From assembly GCF_017316025.1 (NCBI RefSeq), contig NZ_JAFLVT010000005.1, positions 124,001 through 188,000 of the forward strand: a stretch of 64,000 bases of DNA. Reading direction: 5' to 3'. A program made the position numbers and the translations under genes. The stretch comes from Candidatus Enterococcus myersii. Lineage in GTDB: Bacteria > Bacillota > Bacilli > Lactobacillales > Enterococcaceae. Below, piece by piece: positions 7,907-17,029 of the stretch. The notes beneath the pieces were generated by a model. The model saw only the letters and a program-made list of their open reading frames with translations. It did no database searches and was not told the DNA's origin. How positions within the stretch are numbered: position 1 is the first letter of the stretch; each line of letters opens with the position of its first letter.

Positions 7907-8797
7907 ATGTCAGAGTATCGTACCCGTAGTGAAAGACATCAAAAAAAGCAAGTCACCTTTGAGTATAAATTCACTGGTAAAAAAGCCATGTCACTAGTTG
8001 GCGTGGGGTTAGCGTGTACTCCTGGAGTGATGGCACTTATGCCTGCTCAGAGTGCCCAGGCAGCTCAATTGGAGAATCAAGGAATTGATAATACGGCCAA
8101 TTTGATTAATCAAATTGGGGCAGCAGCTTCTCAAATTGCCCAGGAGAACGATTTATATGCATCTGTTATGATTGCGCAGGCAGTACTAGAAAGTGGAAAT
8201 GGTTCATCTGTTCTTGCACAGGCGCCGTATTATAATTTGTTTGGTGTAAAAGGTGCTTATAATGGCCAATCCGTAACTTTTCCAACGCAAGAATATTTGA
8301 ACGGCCAATGGGTAACGATGAATGAACCTTTCCGTCAGTATAATTCATATTGGGAATCTTTAGCTGATCACGCTTACGTGTTACGCAGCACAAGTTTCAC
8401 TACTGGAACAGCTCATTATGCCGGTGCTTGGAAGAGTAACACTGCAAGCTATCTAGATGCGACCGCTTATCTAACTGGACGATATGCCACTGATCCTACG
8501 TATAATCAAAAATTGAATTATCTAATTGCTGCTTATAATTTGACCCAATATGATACGCCAGCTTCTGGTTATGTTCAAACAAGTTATACAACACAAACAA
8601 ACACAAATACTGAATCTACTGCTGAAAACACAGCAGCAGCCTCTCAAAGTCAAACGACAGGAAATGTGTACACCGTTGTTTCTGGTGATACACTTTGGGA
8701 TATTGCCGCAACGTACGGTACAACAGTAGAGCAATTGATGGCAACTAACGGTCTATCAAGTGATACTATCATGGTTGGCCAACAACTCAACGTCTAA
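7907..8797 (+). CDS. Secreted N-acetylglucosaminidase with LysM domain (autolysin)
   Basis: A 296-residue cell-wall hydrolase. Residues 1-50 are a long signal peptide (basic n-region, hydrophobic core SLVGVGLACTPGVMAL, AQAA cleavage site). Residues 60-215 are a glucosaminidase domain (GH73-like), with the catalytic Glu in QAVLESGNGSS and the motifs NLFGVKG and YLTGRYATD. A Thr/Ser/Gln-rich linker then leads to one C-terminal LysM (YTVVSGDTLWDIAATYG), which binds peptidoglycan. AGGAGG precedes the ATG. It should cleave the glycan strands of peptidoglycan during growth or cell separation. One LysM is fewer than in the large enterococcal AtlA. Confidence 0.93.
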   Translation: MSEYRTRSERHQKKQVTFEYKFTGKKAMSLVGVGLACTPGVMALMPAQSAQAAQLENQGIDNTANLINQIGAAASQIAQENDLYASVMIAQAVLESGNGSSVLAQAPYYNLFGVKGAYNGQSVTFPTQEYLNGQWVTMNEPFRQYNSYWESLADHAYVLRSTSFTTGTAHYAGAWKSNTASYLDATAYLTGRYATDPTYNQKLNYLIAAYNLTQYDTPASGYVQTSYTTQTNTNTESTAENTAAASQSQTTGNVYTVVSGDTLWDIAATYGTTVEQLMATNGLSSDTIMVGQQLNV

Positions 8798-8820
8798 ACA
8801 TAAAATAGATGATAAATTTT

Positions 8821-8897
8821 GACTATTTCTTCAATCTTTACAAAAATCATTTTCGTAATGAATTTTTGAATTCTGATTGTAGGAATAGTTTTTTTTA
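8821..8897 (+). terminator. Probable terminator of the autolysin gene
   Basis: ACTATTTCTTCAATC pairs imperfectly with GATTGTAGGAATAGT and runs into eight T; the loop is long and partly folded. Confidence 0.6.
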
Positions 8898-8984
8898 AGA
8901 CAAATTATTCGCACAATGGTGATAATTTCGCTATTATACTAATAAGTACAGCTGTTTTTTCAGCTAATACAAGGAGGAAGTAGC

Positions 8985-9917
8985 ATGAGTGAAATTTATC
9001 AATCTGTTTTGGATTTAATTGGTCAGACTCCCATTGTGAAACTGAATCATTTGGTTTCGAGTGATGATGCTGAATTGTATGTAAAATTAGAATTTTTCAA
9101 TCCAGGTAGTAGCGTGAAAGATCGTATTGCCCAAAGTATGATCGAAAAGGCTGAAGCACAGGGGAATTTAAAACCTGGCGGGACAATTATTGAACCCACT
9201 TCTGGAAATACTGGGATTGGTTTAGCGATGGTTGGTGCCGCAAAAGGCTATAATGTCATTTTAGTTATGCCGGATACCATGAGCGTTGAAAGACGCAAAT
9301 TAATGCAAGCTTATGGTGCAAAATTAATTTTGACACCGGGTTCAGAAGGAATTACGGGTTCTATCAAGCGAGCTGAAAAAGAAGCAAAAGAAAACGGCTA
9401 CTTTTTACCATTGCAATTTGAAAATCCTGCCAATCCAGAAATTCATGAAAAAACAACCGGTAAAGAAATTGTTGATGCGTTTGGCGTTGGTGGTTTAGAT
9501 GCATTCGTTGCTGGTATTGGTACTGGTGGTACGATTACTGGAGCAGGACATGAATTGCGTCGCGTTTATCCAGAAATTAAAATTTACGGCGTTGAGCCAG
9601 CAGAATCAGCTGTGTTAGAAGGTGGCAAACCAGGACCGCACAAAATTCAAGGGATTGGTACTGGCTTTGTTCCGGATACTTTAGATACAAAAGTATATGA
9701 TGAAGCAGTGGCTGTTTCAAGTGATGATGCAATTGCAACAGCGCGTAAAATGGGAACAGAAGAAGGGATTTTAGTAGGAATTTCCTCAGGTGCTGCGATT
9801 AAAGCTGCTGTTGATGTTGCTAAAAAACTAGGCAAGGGCAAAGAGGTTTTAGCAATCGTACCAGATAATGGGGAACGTTATTTATCGACAGTTCTTTATC
9901 AATTTGACGAAGAATGA
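8985..9917 (+). CDS. cysK: Cysteine synthase A (O-acetylserine sulfhydrylase)
   Basis: A 310-residue CysK, normal length. It makes L-cysteine from O-acetyl-L-serine and sulfide with pyridoxal phosphate in the cytosol. Visible are the PLP lysine in [11 protein letters not shown], the substrate loop PTSGNTGIG, the phosphate-binding glycine loop [10 protein letters not shown], and the late SSGAA. AAGGAGG precedes the ATG. The gene is monocistronic with its own terminator. The promoter region (TTCGCA, TATTAT, 18 apart) is only moderately convincing, and no T-box or S-box was seen. Confidence 0.96.
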   Translation: MSEIYQSVLDLIGQTPIVKLNHLVSSDDAELYVKLEFFNPGSSVKDRIAQSMIEKAEAQGNLKPGGTIIEPTSGNTGIGLAMVGAAKGYNVILVMPDTMSVERRKLMQAYGAKLILTPGSEGITGSIKRAEKEAKENGYFLPLQFENPANPEIHEKTTGKEIVDAFGVGGLDAFVAGIGTGGTITGAGHELRRVYPEIKIYGVEPAESAVLEGGKPGPHKIQGIGTGFVPDTLDTKVYDEAVAVSSDDAIATARKMGTEEGILVGISSGAAIKAAVDVAKKLGKGKEVLAIVPDNGERYLSTVLYQFDEE

Positions 9918-9938
9918 TCTTTTGAAAACTTGGCTTAA

Positions 9939-9970
9939 AAAAACTCTCGTACAAATTCGAGGGTTTTTTA
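9939..9970 (+). terminator. Intrinsic terminator of cysK
   Basis: AACTCTCG and CGAGGGTT pair with one wobble and are followed by six T. Confidence 0.75.
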
Positions 9971-10127
9971 TTAGCCAAAATTGGCGGTTTAAGTCTGCCA
10001 AATTAGGTTTATATTGAATTATTGCATCATTTAGTTTTCTTTGGTTTGAGATTTTAAACAGACACTTTTCTTTTTAGTCTTCTCATAGTATGATTACACT
10101 ATAATAATACAAAGAGGAGGGGATTAA

Positions 10128-10571
10128 ATGGAAGAGCGTCTTAGCGTCACCGAAGCAATCGAAAAGTTAAAAAAGGATAATATCCGCGTGACACCGCAAC
10201 GACAAGCCATTTTAGATTATTTAATTGGTCATAGATCCCATCCAACTGCCGATGAAATTTATCATGCGCTATCCCCAGCGTTTCCTAGCATGAGCGTTGC
10301 AACAGTCTACAATAATTTACGCTTATTTACTGAAATTGGGTTTGTTCAAGAAATGAAATATGGTGATGCCTCCAGTCGTTTTGATTTTGCGGCAAAACCA
10401 CATTATCATGCAATTTGTACGAACTGCGGGAAAGTAGTTGATTTCTTTTATCCATCATTGGAAGATGTCGAAATTGCTGCAAGTCAATTAACTGGTTTTG
10501 AAATTAATGATCATCGTTTGGAAGTATACGGCTTATGTCCAGACTGCCAAAAAAAGGAGAACGAAAAATGA
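10128..10571 (+). CDS. perR: Fur-family peroxide-stress regulator PerR
   Basis: A 147-residue Fur-family repressor. The N-terminal winged helix (TPQRQAILDYL…SVATVYNNL) is followed by the metal-binding domain. The probable regulatory ligands of PerR are all present: His38, Asp86 (FDF), His92, His94 and Asp105 (KVVDF). Asp105, where Fur proteins carry Glu, favours PerR over Fur or Zur. Cys97, Cys100, Cys137 and Cys140 form the structural zinc site. Oxidation of the histidines by peroxide would release DNA. The next gene, ridA, overlaps by four bases and is co-transcribed. No clear Per box was found in the promoter. Confidence 0.92.
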   Translation: MEERLSVTEAIEKLKKDNIRVTPQRQAILDYLIGHRSHPTADEIYHALSPAFPSMSVATVYNNLRLFTEIGFVQEMKYGDASSRFDFAAKPHYHAICTNCGKVVDFFYPSLEDVEIAASQLTGFEINDHRLEVYGLCPDCQKKENEK

Positions 10572-10945
10572 AAAATGTAACAACTAATTTGGCACCACAA
10601 GCAATAGGACCTTATGTGCAAGGCAAAATTGTAAATGGCTTTTTATTTGCTTCAGGTCAAATCCCACTAGATCCAAATACAGGAGAGATGGTCGGAACAA
10701 CGATTGAAGAGCAAACAGTTCAAGTGTTTAAAAATATTCAAGGCTTACTAAAAAGTTGTGATTTAACAATGGATGATGTTGTTAAAACGACTTGCTTTTT
10801 AAAAGACATCAATGATTTTGCGGCGTTTAATGCAATTTACGCAACTTATTTCAATGATTCTTTTCCTGCTCGTTCAGCACTACAAGTGGCAGCTTTACCA
10901 AAAGATGCCATGGTCGAAATTGAAATTATTGCAGTTGTGAAATAG
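10568..10945 (+). CDS. ridA: RidA-family enamine/imine deaminase
   Basis: A 125-residue RidA (YjgF/YER057c/UK114) protein. The family hydrolyses reactive enamine/imine intermediates, such as 2-aminoacrylate released by PLP enzymes. Conserved IGPYVQG, FASGQIPLDP, the Arg of FPARSALQV and the Glu of VEIEIIAV are present. The start at 10568 is chosen because AAGGAG lies eight bases upstream and it gives the standard family length; it overlaps the perR stop (ATGA). Co-expression with perR suggests a stress-protection unit. A terminator follows. Confidence 0.92.
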   Translation: MKNVTTNLAPQAIGPYVQGKIVNGFLFASGQIPLDPNTGEMVGTTIEEQTVQVFKNIQGLLKSCDLTMDDVVKTTCFLKDINDFAAFNAIYATYFNDSFPARSALQVAALPKDAMVEIEIIAVVK

Positions 10946-10971
10946 TACTTTTAAACGACTTTTATTAATTT

Positions 10972-11011
10972 AAGTCAGTCCAACAGAATCTGTTTGGATT
11001 GGCTTTTTTTT
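10972..11011 (+). terminator. Intrinsic terminator of perR-ridA
   Basis: AGTCAGTCCAACAG and CTGTTTGGATTGGCT pair around AAT and run into eight T. Confidence 0.85.
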
Positions 11012-11062
11012 CGCCGTGAGATAAAAAATACGTTATACTGATATAGAGAAATGAGGGATACC

Positions 11063-11755
11063 ATGTTAGCTTTAGAAGATTATTTTGCTGCTGGACAAAC
11101 AGTTATTTCCAATTTGATATTAGATCACTACCATCAATTAGGGATGAATAGTGATGAATTGATTTTTTGGTTGCAATTATATCGTCATCATGAACAAGGA
11201 GACAACTTTCCTGATTTAAATCAAATTGCAACTGAGATGGGATTGGCACAACAAAAAGTCTTTGAACTTTTAAATCAATTAGTTCTAAAACAAGTCATTA
11301 AAATTGAAACAGTAGTAGTGGATAATAAGCAACAAGATCACTATTTATTTACCCCAATCTTTGAGAAAATTGCGCAACTATTAGCACAAAATAAAGAAAA
11401 TACTATCCAAGAAGGGCAGCAACAAGAAATCGCGCAAATGTTTCAGCATTTTCAACAAGAATTTGGCCGCCCTTTGTCGTCATTTGAATACGAAAGAATT
11501 GCACAATGGCTTGAAGAAGATAAATACAGTCCAGAAATTATTATTTTAGCCTTAAAAGAAGCGGTGTTAAACAATGCCCGCAGTTTACAATATATTGAAA
11601 GTATCTTGTCAAGTTGGCGGAGCAAAAATATTCAGTCAGGCCAAGATGTGGCAAAAGAGAAACAACACTATCAAAAGCAAAAAACAAAGCCGGCTGACAA
11701 TGATAACAGAGAACTTTCACCTTATTCTTTAGAAAATTGGTTGAAAGGAGAATAA
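11063..11755 (+). CDS. dnaD: DNA replication initiation protein DnaD
   Basis: A 230-residue DnaD. In Bacillota DnaD acts with DnaB and DnaI to load the replicative helicase at oriC and at restarted forks. The N-terminal winged-helix oligomerisation region is followed by the conserved C-terminal domain (residues about 125-200) with FGRPLSSFEYERIAQWL and AVLNNARSLQYIESILSSW, ending in the typical short tail. The ATG at 11063, with GAGGG five bases upstream, is preferred over an ATG four codons earlier. The next gene, nth, starts five bases after the stop, the usual dnaD-nth pair. Confidence 0.94.
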   Translation: MLALEDYFAAGQTVISNLILDHYHQLGMNSDELIFWLQLYRHHEQGDNFPDLNQIATEMGLAQQKVFELLNQLVLKQVIKIETVVVDNKQQDHYLFTPIFEKIAQLLAQNKENTIQEGQQQEIAQMFQHFQQEFGRPLSSFEYERIAQWLEEDKYSPEIIILALKEAVLNNARSLQYIESILSSWRSKNIQSGQDVAKEKQHYQKQKTKPADNDNRELSPYSLENWLKGE

Positions 11756-11759
11756 TGAG

Positions 11760-12410
11760 ATGTTAAATGTTGAGAAAACTCGTTATGCTTTAAAAGTCAT
11801 GGGAGAGATGTTTCCAAATGCCCATGGTGAACTGATTTACAATACACCTTTTCAACTTTTAATTGCGGTTATCTTAAGTGCTCAAGCGACAGATGTCTCA
11901 GTTAATAAAGCAACACCGGCTTTATTTGCTGATTTTGGTACGGCTGATAAATTAGCAGAGGCTTCGTTAGAGGATATTATTGCAAAAATTAAGACGATTG
12001 GTTTATATCGTACCAAGGCAAAAAATATAAAGGCCTGCGCTCGTATTATTGCGACAGAGTATGGGGGGACTGTACCCAATGATCGCAAAATTTTAGAATC
12101 TTTACCAGGGGTCGGGCGAAAAACAGCAAATGTGGTCTTGGCAGAGGCCTATGGCGTACCTGCTATTGCAGTTGATACGCACGTGGAACGGGTCTCAAAA
12201 CGCCTGCGAATTTGTAAGTTAAATGCCACCGTTGTTGAAGTTGAAAAAACATTAATGAGAAAGTTGCCCAAAGACGAATGGATTAAAGATCATCATCGCA
12301 TGATTTTCTTTGGCCGCTATCACTGCTTAGCGCGTAATCCTAAATGTGAAATTTGTCCCTTGTTGCCAATTTGTCAAGATGGTAAAGAACGAATGAAAAA
12401 GAAACTTTAA
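11760..12410 (+). CDS. nth: Endonuclease III (DNA glycosylase/AP lyase)
   Basis: A 216-residue endonuclease III, which removes oxidised pyrimidines and nicks the abasic site in base-excision repair. It shows the helix-hairpin-helix LPGVGRKTANVVL with the catalytic Lys, the catalytic Asp in AVDTHVERVS, and the 4Fe-4S ligands in the C-terminal segment CLARNPKCEICPLLPIC. AAAGGAG is nine bases before the ATG. It is translationally close to dnaD and ends at a bidirectional terminator shared with the convergent PBP gene. Confidence 0.96.
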   Translation: MLNVEKTRYALKVMGEMFPNAHGELIYNTPFQLLIAVILSAQATDVSVNKATPALFADFGTADKLAEASLEDIIAKIKTIGLYRTKAKNIKACARIIATEYGGTVPNDRKILESLPGVGRKTANVVLAEAYGVPAIAVDTHVERVSKRLRICKLNATVVEVEKTLMRKLPKDEWIKDHHRMIFFGRYHCLARNPKCEICPLLPICQDGKERMKKKL

Positions 12411-12457
12411 AAAACCGCTCAGAAATGACGAATCATTTCTGAGCGGTTTTTGTTTTT
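12411..12457. terminator. Bidirectional terminator between nth and the PBP1A gene
   Basis: AAAACCGCTCAGAAATGA and its complement form a long near-perfect stem with A-rich and T-rich flanks, so it serves both converging genes. Confidence 0.9.
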
Positions 12458-12467
12458 AAATATTTCC

Positions 12468-14759
12468 TTAGCCACCTGATGAACTCGTAGCAGGTGGTGT
12501 TGTGCTACTTTCTGGTGTCTCTGAAGAGGCAGGTGGTGTTGAACTACTTTCAGGAGGTGTTGATGGATCTGGTGTTGGTGTGACACTACTGCTTTCAGGT
12601 GGTGTACTAGAAGCAGTAGATTCTTCTGTACTTGAACTTGATTCTGAATTTGTTTCAGCTGTTGTACTTGAACTTGGCACGGTTTGGCTTTGTGAATAGG
12701 AAGGTTGTGTTTCAAGCGATTGTTCATATTTATCTCGCCAATATAATTCACTACCCACACGGATTAAGTCATCTGGGATTTTCCAATCGTTATTTTCGCC
12801 GTTTTGTGCAACATATTGCATTAATTCCCGATAAACATCTGAGGCAATCATATTTGATTCCGATGTAATAGGGGTCAAATGTTTTTCATAACCCGTCCAA
12901 ACAGAAATGGCATACTGGCGATTATAGCCGACAAACGTAACATCTGGTGAAATACCGTCTGTAATACCAATTTTTTCTAAATCTTCATCCGAATAATTGG
13001 ATGTTCCTGTTTTACCAGCCTGAATTAGCCCGTCGATCATTGCATTAGTACCGGTGCCTTGTGTAATCACATCTTTTAAAATATCCGTAATCATATAAGC
13101 AGTACCAACAGACATCGCTTTTTTTCCTTCTGGTTTAAATTCATCAGAAGAGCCATCTTGATAAACAATTTTATTAACATATTGTGGTTTATAATAGGTT
13201 CCACCGTTGGCAAAGGCTGCATAAGCAGCTGCCATTTTAAGCGAAGAGACACCATATTTTGAGCCGTCTTGGGCTGTATTACTTGAAATCGCATTGGATT
13301 GAACTAAATCTTTGTATGAAATTCCAAGACCATTCAAGAATTTTGTAACATTGTCTTTGCCAACTTCGTTAAATAATTTAACAGCAGGGACGTTTCGGGA
13401 CTCGTAAAGGGCTGTGCGCAAAGAGATATTTCCCATGTATTGTTTATCCCAGTTGTTAACGCTGATATTTGTACCTTCATATTTGTATGGAGCATCATCA
13501 ATGCGTTTTGCTGTCGATAAATTTAGGTTTTCAAAAGCAGGACCATAATCGGTGATTGGTTTAACGGTTGACCCAAAGTCACGAGCCGTGCTGACGGCTT
13601 GATTGTTACCAAAAACAACATTATCTGGCACGTTACGCGCACCAATTTGGGCTAAAACTTTTCCGGTATTGACGTCTACCATCGTTGTTGCCACTTGTAA
13701 TTTTTCATCGGGATAATTCACGTATTTATTTGTATTCACGATTTCGTACAAGCGCTTTTGTGCATTTAAATCTAAATTAGTATGAATCTCTAGACCGTCT
13801 GTATAGACGTCTTTTCCCGTAGTGTTTTTAACTTCCTCAATGACTTCTTTAACATAGTTATCAACGAGCTGTAGATTTTCACTTGATTTTTCTAAATCTT
13901 TCAATCCGTCTTTAATCGGTTTTTTTATTGCTGCTTGATATTCATTTTCGGTGATTTTGTTGTTTTCTTTCATTGTATACAGCACAGTATCCCGGCGTTC
14001 TTTTGCCGCTTCTGGATGTTGGTAAGGATCATAGGCATTCGGAGCTTGCGGCATGCCAGCTAGTAGTGCTGTTTGAGCTAAGTCGAGATCTTTTAAGTCT
14101 TTCCCATAATAAGTGTCTGCGGCAGTTTCCATACCATATAAACCATTTGCCATATAAACTTTATTAATATAGTAAGTTAGAATTTCTTGCTTAGATTTTT
14201 TTTGTTCCAATTGTAGTGCCAACCATGCTTCTTGTGCTTTTCTTTTCAACGTTTGATCTGATTTTTTTGTGGAAAAATAAGAAAGCTTGATCAATTGTTG
14301 TGTTAACGTACTACCACCTTGTAATCCACCCTTAGTTACGTTGGATAAGGCAGAGCCGACAATCCGAATAGGGTCAACCCCGATATGTTTATAAAAACGA
14401 CGGTCTTCGACAGAAACTACAGCATCTTCTAGCAATTGGGGAACATCTTGTGCTGAAATCTTTTTGCGGTTTTCAGAACCTAGATCCGCAACGATATCAT
14501 TATTACTTGCGTATATTACTGAAGAAACAGAGGCATCTAATTTACTATCCTCAATTTTAGGCGCATCTTTAGCATAAAACCAAAAAAGTCCCATTCCTGA
14601 AAGTAGGCCGATACAGCCAACGATAAAAAAGCCAATCAAACATTTTAAAATAATTGATCCAACAGAGTTTTTTGATTTCTTTTTCATCTTTTTTGGTTTC
14701 TTTTGTGGCGTGTTGCTGCCATTGTGGCGGGACGCCCGTGATGGTGTGTCATTTCCCAT
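12468..14759 (-). CDS. ponA: Bifunctional class A penicillin-binding protein PBP1A
   Basis: A 763-residue peptidoglycan synthase. A basic cytosolic head (residues 1-35) leads to one membrane helix (about 36-62). The GT51 glycosyltransferase follows, with catalytic Glu118 in VEDRRFYKH and GGSTLTQQL. The transpeptidase has Ser397 in GSTVKP, a downstream SxN, and Lys583 in AGKTGTSN. The last 70 residues are an extracellular Ser/Thr/Pro/Glu-rich low-complexity tail ending in SSSGG. It polymerises and cross-links glycan strands. The start overlaps the end of recU by 11 bases, the classical recU-ponA operon. The repetitive tail produces long spurious frames in other phases, which are not listed. 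Confidence 0.95.
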   Translation of the reverse strand: MGNDTPSRASRHNGSNTPQKKPKKMKKKSKNSVGSIILKCLIGFFIVGCIGLLSGMGLFWFYAKDAPKIEDSKLDASVSSVIYASNNDIVADLGSENRKKISAQDVPQLLEDAVVSVEDRRFYKHIGVDPIRIVGSALSNVTKGGLQGGSTLTQQLIKLSYFSTKKSDQTLKRKAQEAWLALQLEQKKSKQEILTYYINKVYMANGLYGMETAADTYYGKDLKDLDLAQTALLAGMPQAPNAYDPYQHPEAAKERRDTVLYTMKENNKITENEYQAAIKKPIKDGLKDLEKSSENLQLVDNYVKEVIEEVKNTTGKDVYTDGLEIHTNLDLNAQKRLYEIVNTNKYVNYPDEKLQVATTMVDVNTGKVLAQIGARNVPDNVVFGNNQAVSTARDFGSTVKPITDYGPAFENLNLSTAKRIDDAPYKYEGTNISVNNWDKQYMGNISLRTALYESRNVPAVKLFNEVGKDNVTKFLNGLGISYKDLVQSNAISSNTAQDGSKYGVSSLKMAAAYAAFANGGTYYKPQYVNKIVYQDGSSDEFKPEGKKAMSVGTAYMITDILKDVITQGTGTNAMIDGLIQAGKTGTSNYSDEDLEKIGITDGISPDVTFVGYNRQYAISVWTGYEKHLTPITSESNMIASDVYRELMQYVAQNGENNDWKIPDDLIRVGSELYWRDKYEQSLETQPSYSQSQTVPSSSTTAETNSESSSSTEESTASSTPPESSSVTPTPDPSTPPESSSTPPASSETPESSTTPPATSSSGG

Positions 14760-15384
14760 TTTTATTTGACTCCTTTAAAACAAATTTTTCTACTGCCTCA
14801 AGATACGGAATTCGCGGGGCAATTTTAGGTGTAATTTCGATTCCAATTTTTTCGATCACATCAAGAGGAATCGACTTTTTGCCATTTTTTTGTTGTGTCC
14901 ACAGTGAAATCAAATTTTTACTGTCTAAAAAAAAGCAACGGTGTAAGGAAGAAAACCAAAGTAAAACAAAACAAATGCCACCTTGTGCTAAACAAGCTTC
15001 CATATGCCGTATTTGATGGTCATGGAAGTTTTTAAAAGGAAATGAGGCCTTGTTTTTTGTTTCTTTAGCTTCAAAATCAAGATAAAAACCGCGATAAACT
15101 CCATTATAGTCAGTAGTAGAAGCCTCTTTAAAGTAAGCTTCTTTAATAACTGCTGCACTGCGTTTTGGATAATCTACGTTAACGATTTGAATCGGGGTGG
15201 GCTTTTTATGCACCACTGCTTGATTATGCGTTAAATAATAAAGATTACTTTCATTAATTGCTTCTTCAAAGCGCATGCCGCGATTGCTAAAACTAGCTGT
15301 TTCTTGAGTTTTAACCTTTGTTTGTTTATGCTTAGCAGGTAGCGCAGCTTGATAAATTTGACCGTTGGGGTACTTTAAAACCAT
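14749..15384 (-). CDS. recU: Holliday junction resolvase RecU
   Basis: A 211-residue RecU, which cuts Holliday junctions during recombination and helps chromosome segregation. Recognisable are the N-terminal YPNGQIY, NRGMRFEEAINESN, the TDYNGVYRGFYLDFEAKET nuclease core with Asp and Glu-x-Lys, and FHDHQIRHMEACLAQGGICFVLLWF. The ATG at 15384 is chosen because TAGGAG lies ten bases upstream; an upstream in-frame GTG sits directly on that site. The gene overlaps ponA downstream. A TATAAT box on the reverse strand (15409-15414) lies between it and the divergent ypsA. Confidence 0.95.
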   Translation of the reverse strand: MVLKYPNGQIYQAALPAKHKQTKVKTQETASFSNRGMRFEEAINESNLYYLTHNQAVVHKKPTPIQIVNVDYPKRSAAVIKEAYFKEASTTDYNGVYRGFYLDFEAKETKNKASFPFKNFHDHQIRHMEACLAQGGICFVLLWFSSLHRCFFLDSKNLISLWTQQKNGKKSIPLDVIEKIGIEITPKIAPRIPYLEAVEKFVLKESNKNGK

Positions 15385-15446
15385 ATTCGTCACACTCCTA
15401 CCGGTGTATTATACCAAAAAGCCAAAAGGAAAGAAAAGGTATCGTT

Positions 15447-15989
15447 ATGGAAACTATAAAAACATTATTATTAACAGGTTACAGGAGTTATGAATTAGGG
15501 GTTTTTCAAGATAAGGACCCTAAAATTGCAATTATTAAGAAAGCCATAAAAAATAATTTGTTGCCTTATGTGGACGATGGATTAGAGTGGGTGATTGTTA
15601 GTGGCAACCTTGGGGTGGAAATGTGGGCAGCTGAGACGGTTAGCGAATTAAAAGCAACTTATCCCGATTTACATTTAGGTGTTTTATTTCCTTTTGAAGA
15701 ATTTGGTGAACAGTGGAATGAAGGCAATAAAGAAAAGTTACTTCGTTTAAAAAAAGAAGCGGATTACGTAGAGTCTGTCAGTCATAAACCTTATCAAAAT
15801 CCGCAACAATTACAAAATCATACAAATTTTTTATTACAGCACTCAGATGGTGTTCTTGCTGTTTTTGATCCTGAATTTCCAGGAAAGCCGAAATATTTAC
15901 TAGATAGTGCCACAAAACTAGCGGAAAATAACGAATATCTCATTCATCTCATTACGATGGATGATTTACAAAATACCTTCTATGAATGA
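15447..15989 (+). CDS. ypsA: YpsA-like protein (DUF1273)
   Basis: A 180-residue DUF1273/YpsA protein with a Rossmann-like SLOG fold. The nucleotide-binding face is marked by LLTGYRSYELG at the start and IVSGNLGVEMWAAE near residue 55; GVLAVFDPEFPGKPKYLLD is the third conserved block. SLOG proteins are thought to bind nucleotide or ADP-ribose-like ligands; YpsA has been linked to cell division in Bacillus and Staphylococcus. Its position just ahead of gpsB fits that. An AAGGAAAG-type site precedes the ATG. Confidence 0.88.
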   Translation: METIKTLLLTGYRSYELGVFQDKDPKIAIIKKAIKNNLLPYVDDGLEWVIVSGNLGVEMWAAETVSELKATYPDLHLGVLFPFEEFGEQWNEGNKEKLLRLKKEADYVESVSHKPYQNPQQLQNHTNFLLQHSDGVLAVFDPEFPGKPKYLLDSATKLAENNEYLIHLITMDDLQNTFYE

Positions 15990-16065
15990 TTTTTGTTGCT
16001 TTCTAGTTTATTTTTGATAGAATGTTTTAAGAGAGTTTCTAAAAATAAATGAGGTGTATGAATTA

Positions 16066-16497
16066 ATGGCGAATTTAAACTATAGTCCAAAAGACATTTT
16101 GCAACAAGAATTCAAAACAAAAATGCGTGGTTATGATCCCGTTGAAGTCGATGAATTTTTAGACAACGTCATCAAAGACTATGAAGCATATAACAAAGAA
16201 ATTTTAGCGTTACAAGAAGAAAACGATCGCTTACAGGCTAAACTAAGCCAACAAGCTGCCAATCCAACACCGGCACCAAGCCGTGTGCAAACAGAAGCGC
16301 CAAAAAGTCAAACAGTTACAAATTTTGACATTTTGAAACGTCTTTCCAACTTGGAAAAAGAAGTTTTTGGTAAAAAATTAGATCAAGATACAACAGCAGA
16401 CCGCTCAGAAGTCACAACACGTGTATCTCAATCTTTAAATGGTAATTATACCAACGATGAAAATAGTGATGATAACGAACGGACACGTCGTTTCTAA
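16066..16497 (+). CDS. gpsB: Cell-division cycle regulator GpsB
   Basis: A 143-residue DivIVA-domain protein. Residues 1-65 are the membrane-associating coiled coil (SPKDILQQEFKTKMRGYDPVEVDEFLDNVIKDYEAY). A Pro/Thr/Gln linker follows, then a small C-terminal multimerisation region (NFDILKRLSNLEKEVFG). GpsB connects penicillin-binding proteins to division and elongation, and in enterococci is connected to the IreK kinase. The ATG at 16066 has GAGGTG nine bases upstream and gives the conserved MANLNYSPKDI start; a GTG four codons earlier is part of that ribosome site. It lies just upstream of rnpB. Confidence 0.95.
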   Translation: MANLNYSPKDILQQEFKTKMRGYDPVEVDEFLDNVIKDYEAYNKEILALQEENDRLQAKLSQQAANPTPAPSRVQTEAPKSQTVTNFDILKRLSNLEKEVFGKKLDQDTTADRSEVTTRVSQSLNGNYTNDENSDDNERTRRF

Positions 16498-16508
16498 CAT
16501 TTTAATGA

Positions 16509-16892
16509 AGTCTGTGATTTTCGGGTAATCGCGGTCTAGCAATAGGCTGAGGAAAGTCCATGCTCGCACAAGCTGTGATGCTTGTAGTGTTCGTGCCTGG
16601 CGAAACCATAAGCCAGGGTGCTATTTTAGTAACGGCAGGAAAAATTCCTAAGGCGCAAGCTACGGATAAGTATCCTTGAAAGTGCCACAGTGACGAAGCG
16701 TCAAGGGAAACTTTGACGGTGGAACGCGGTAAACCCCTCGAGCGAGCAACCCAAACAATGGTAGGGGCACTTCTTTGACGGAATCAAACGAATACAAGAA
16801 GGTATCTTTATGATGCAGATAGATGATTACCCCGCAATTTTTGACCCTGAAAAAATTGCGGACAGAACATGGCTTATAGAAAATCACAGGAT
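16509..16892 (+). ncRNA. rnpB: RNase P RNA, bacterial type B
   Basis: The catalytic RNA of RNase P, which matures tRNA 5' ends. The P1 helix is formed by TCTGTGATTTTC at 16511 and GAAAATCACAGGA near 16879. Conserved core segments are GAGGAAAGTCCATGCTC near the 5' end, AGCCAGGGTGC, the GAAAGTGCCACAGTGACG-like block, GGTGGAACGCGGTAAACCCC and GACAGAACATGGCTTA near the 3' end. About 384 bases is the usual size for the Bacillus-type RNA. A terminator follows at 16916. Confidence 0.96.
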
Positions 16893-16915
16893 TCAGGGCT
16901 TATTTTGAAACTAAA

Positions 16916-16950
16916 TTAAAAGCTGGACAGTAAGTTCAGCTTTTTTTCTT
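16916..16950 (+). terminator. Intrinsic terminator of rnpB
   Basis: AAAGCTGGAC and GTTCAGCTTT pair around AGTAA and run into seven T. Confidence 0.85.
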
Positions 16951-17029
16951 TGCAATCATTTGCATTCGAGTGATAGTCGTGTTTCAATACATTTAAGAAC
17001 AATTTATGCCTGCGGGTAAAGGAGAATAT

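Noticed and set aside
8898-8984. Cysteine-responsive element before cysK
   Set aside because: No T-box, S-box or clear repressor palindrome could be identified; only a moderate promoter is present.
10085-10127. Per box in the perR promoter
   Set aside because: ATTACACTATAATAAT differs from TTATAATNATTATAA at too many places to claim.
12502-12760. Open frames in other phases over the PBP1A tail
   Set aside because: They arise from repetitive Ser/Thr/Pro codons; no ribosome site, and the PBP1A frame has clear motifs.
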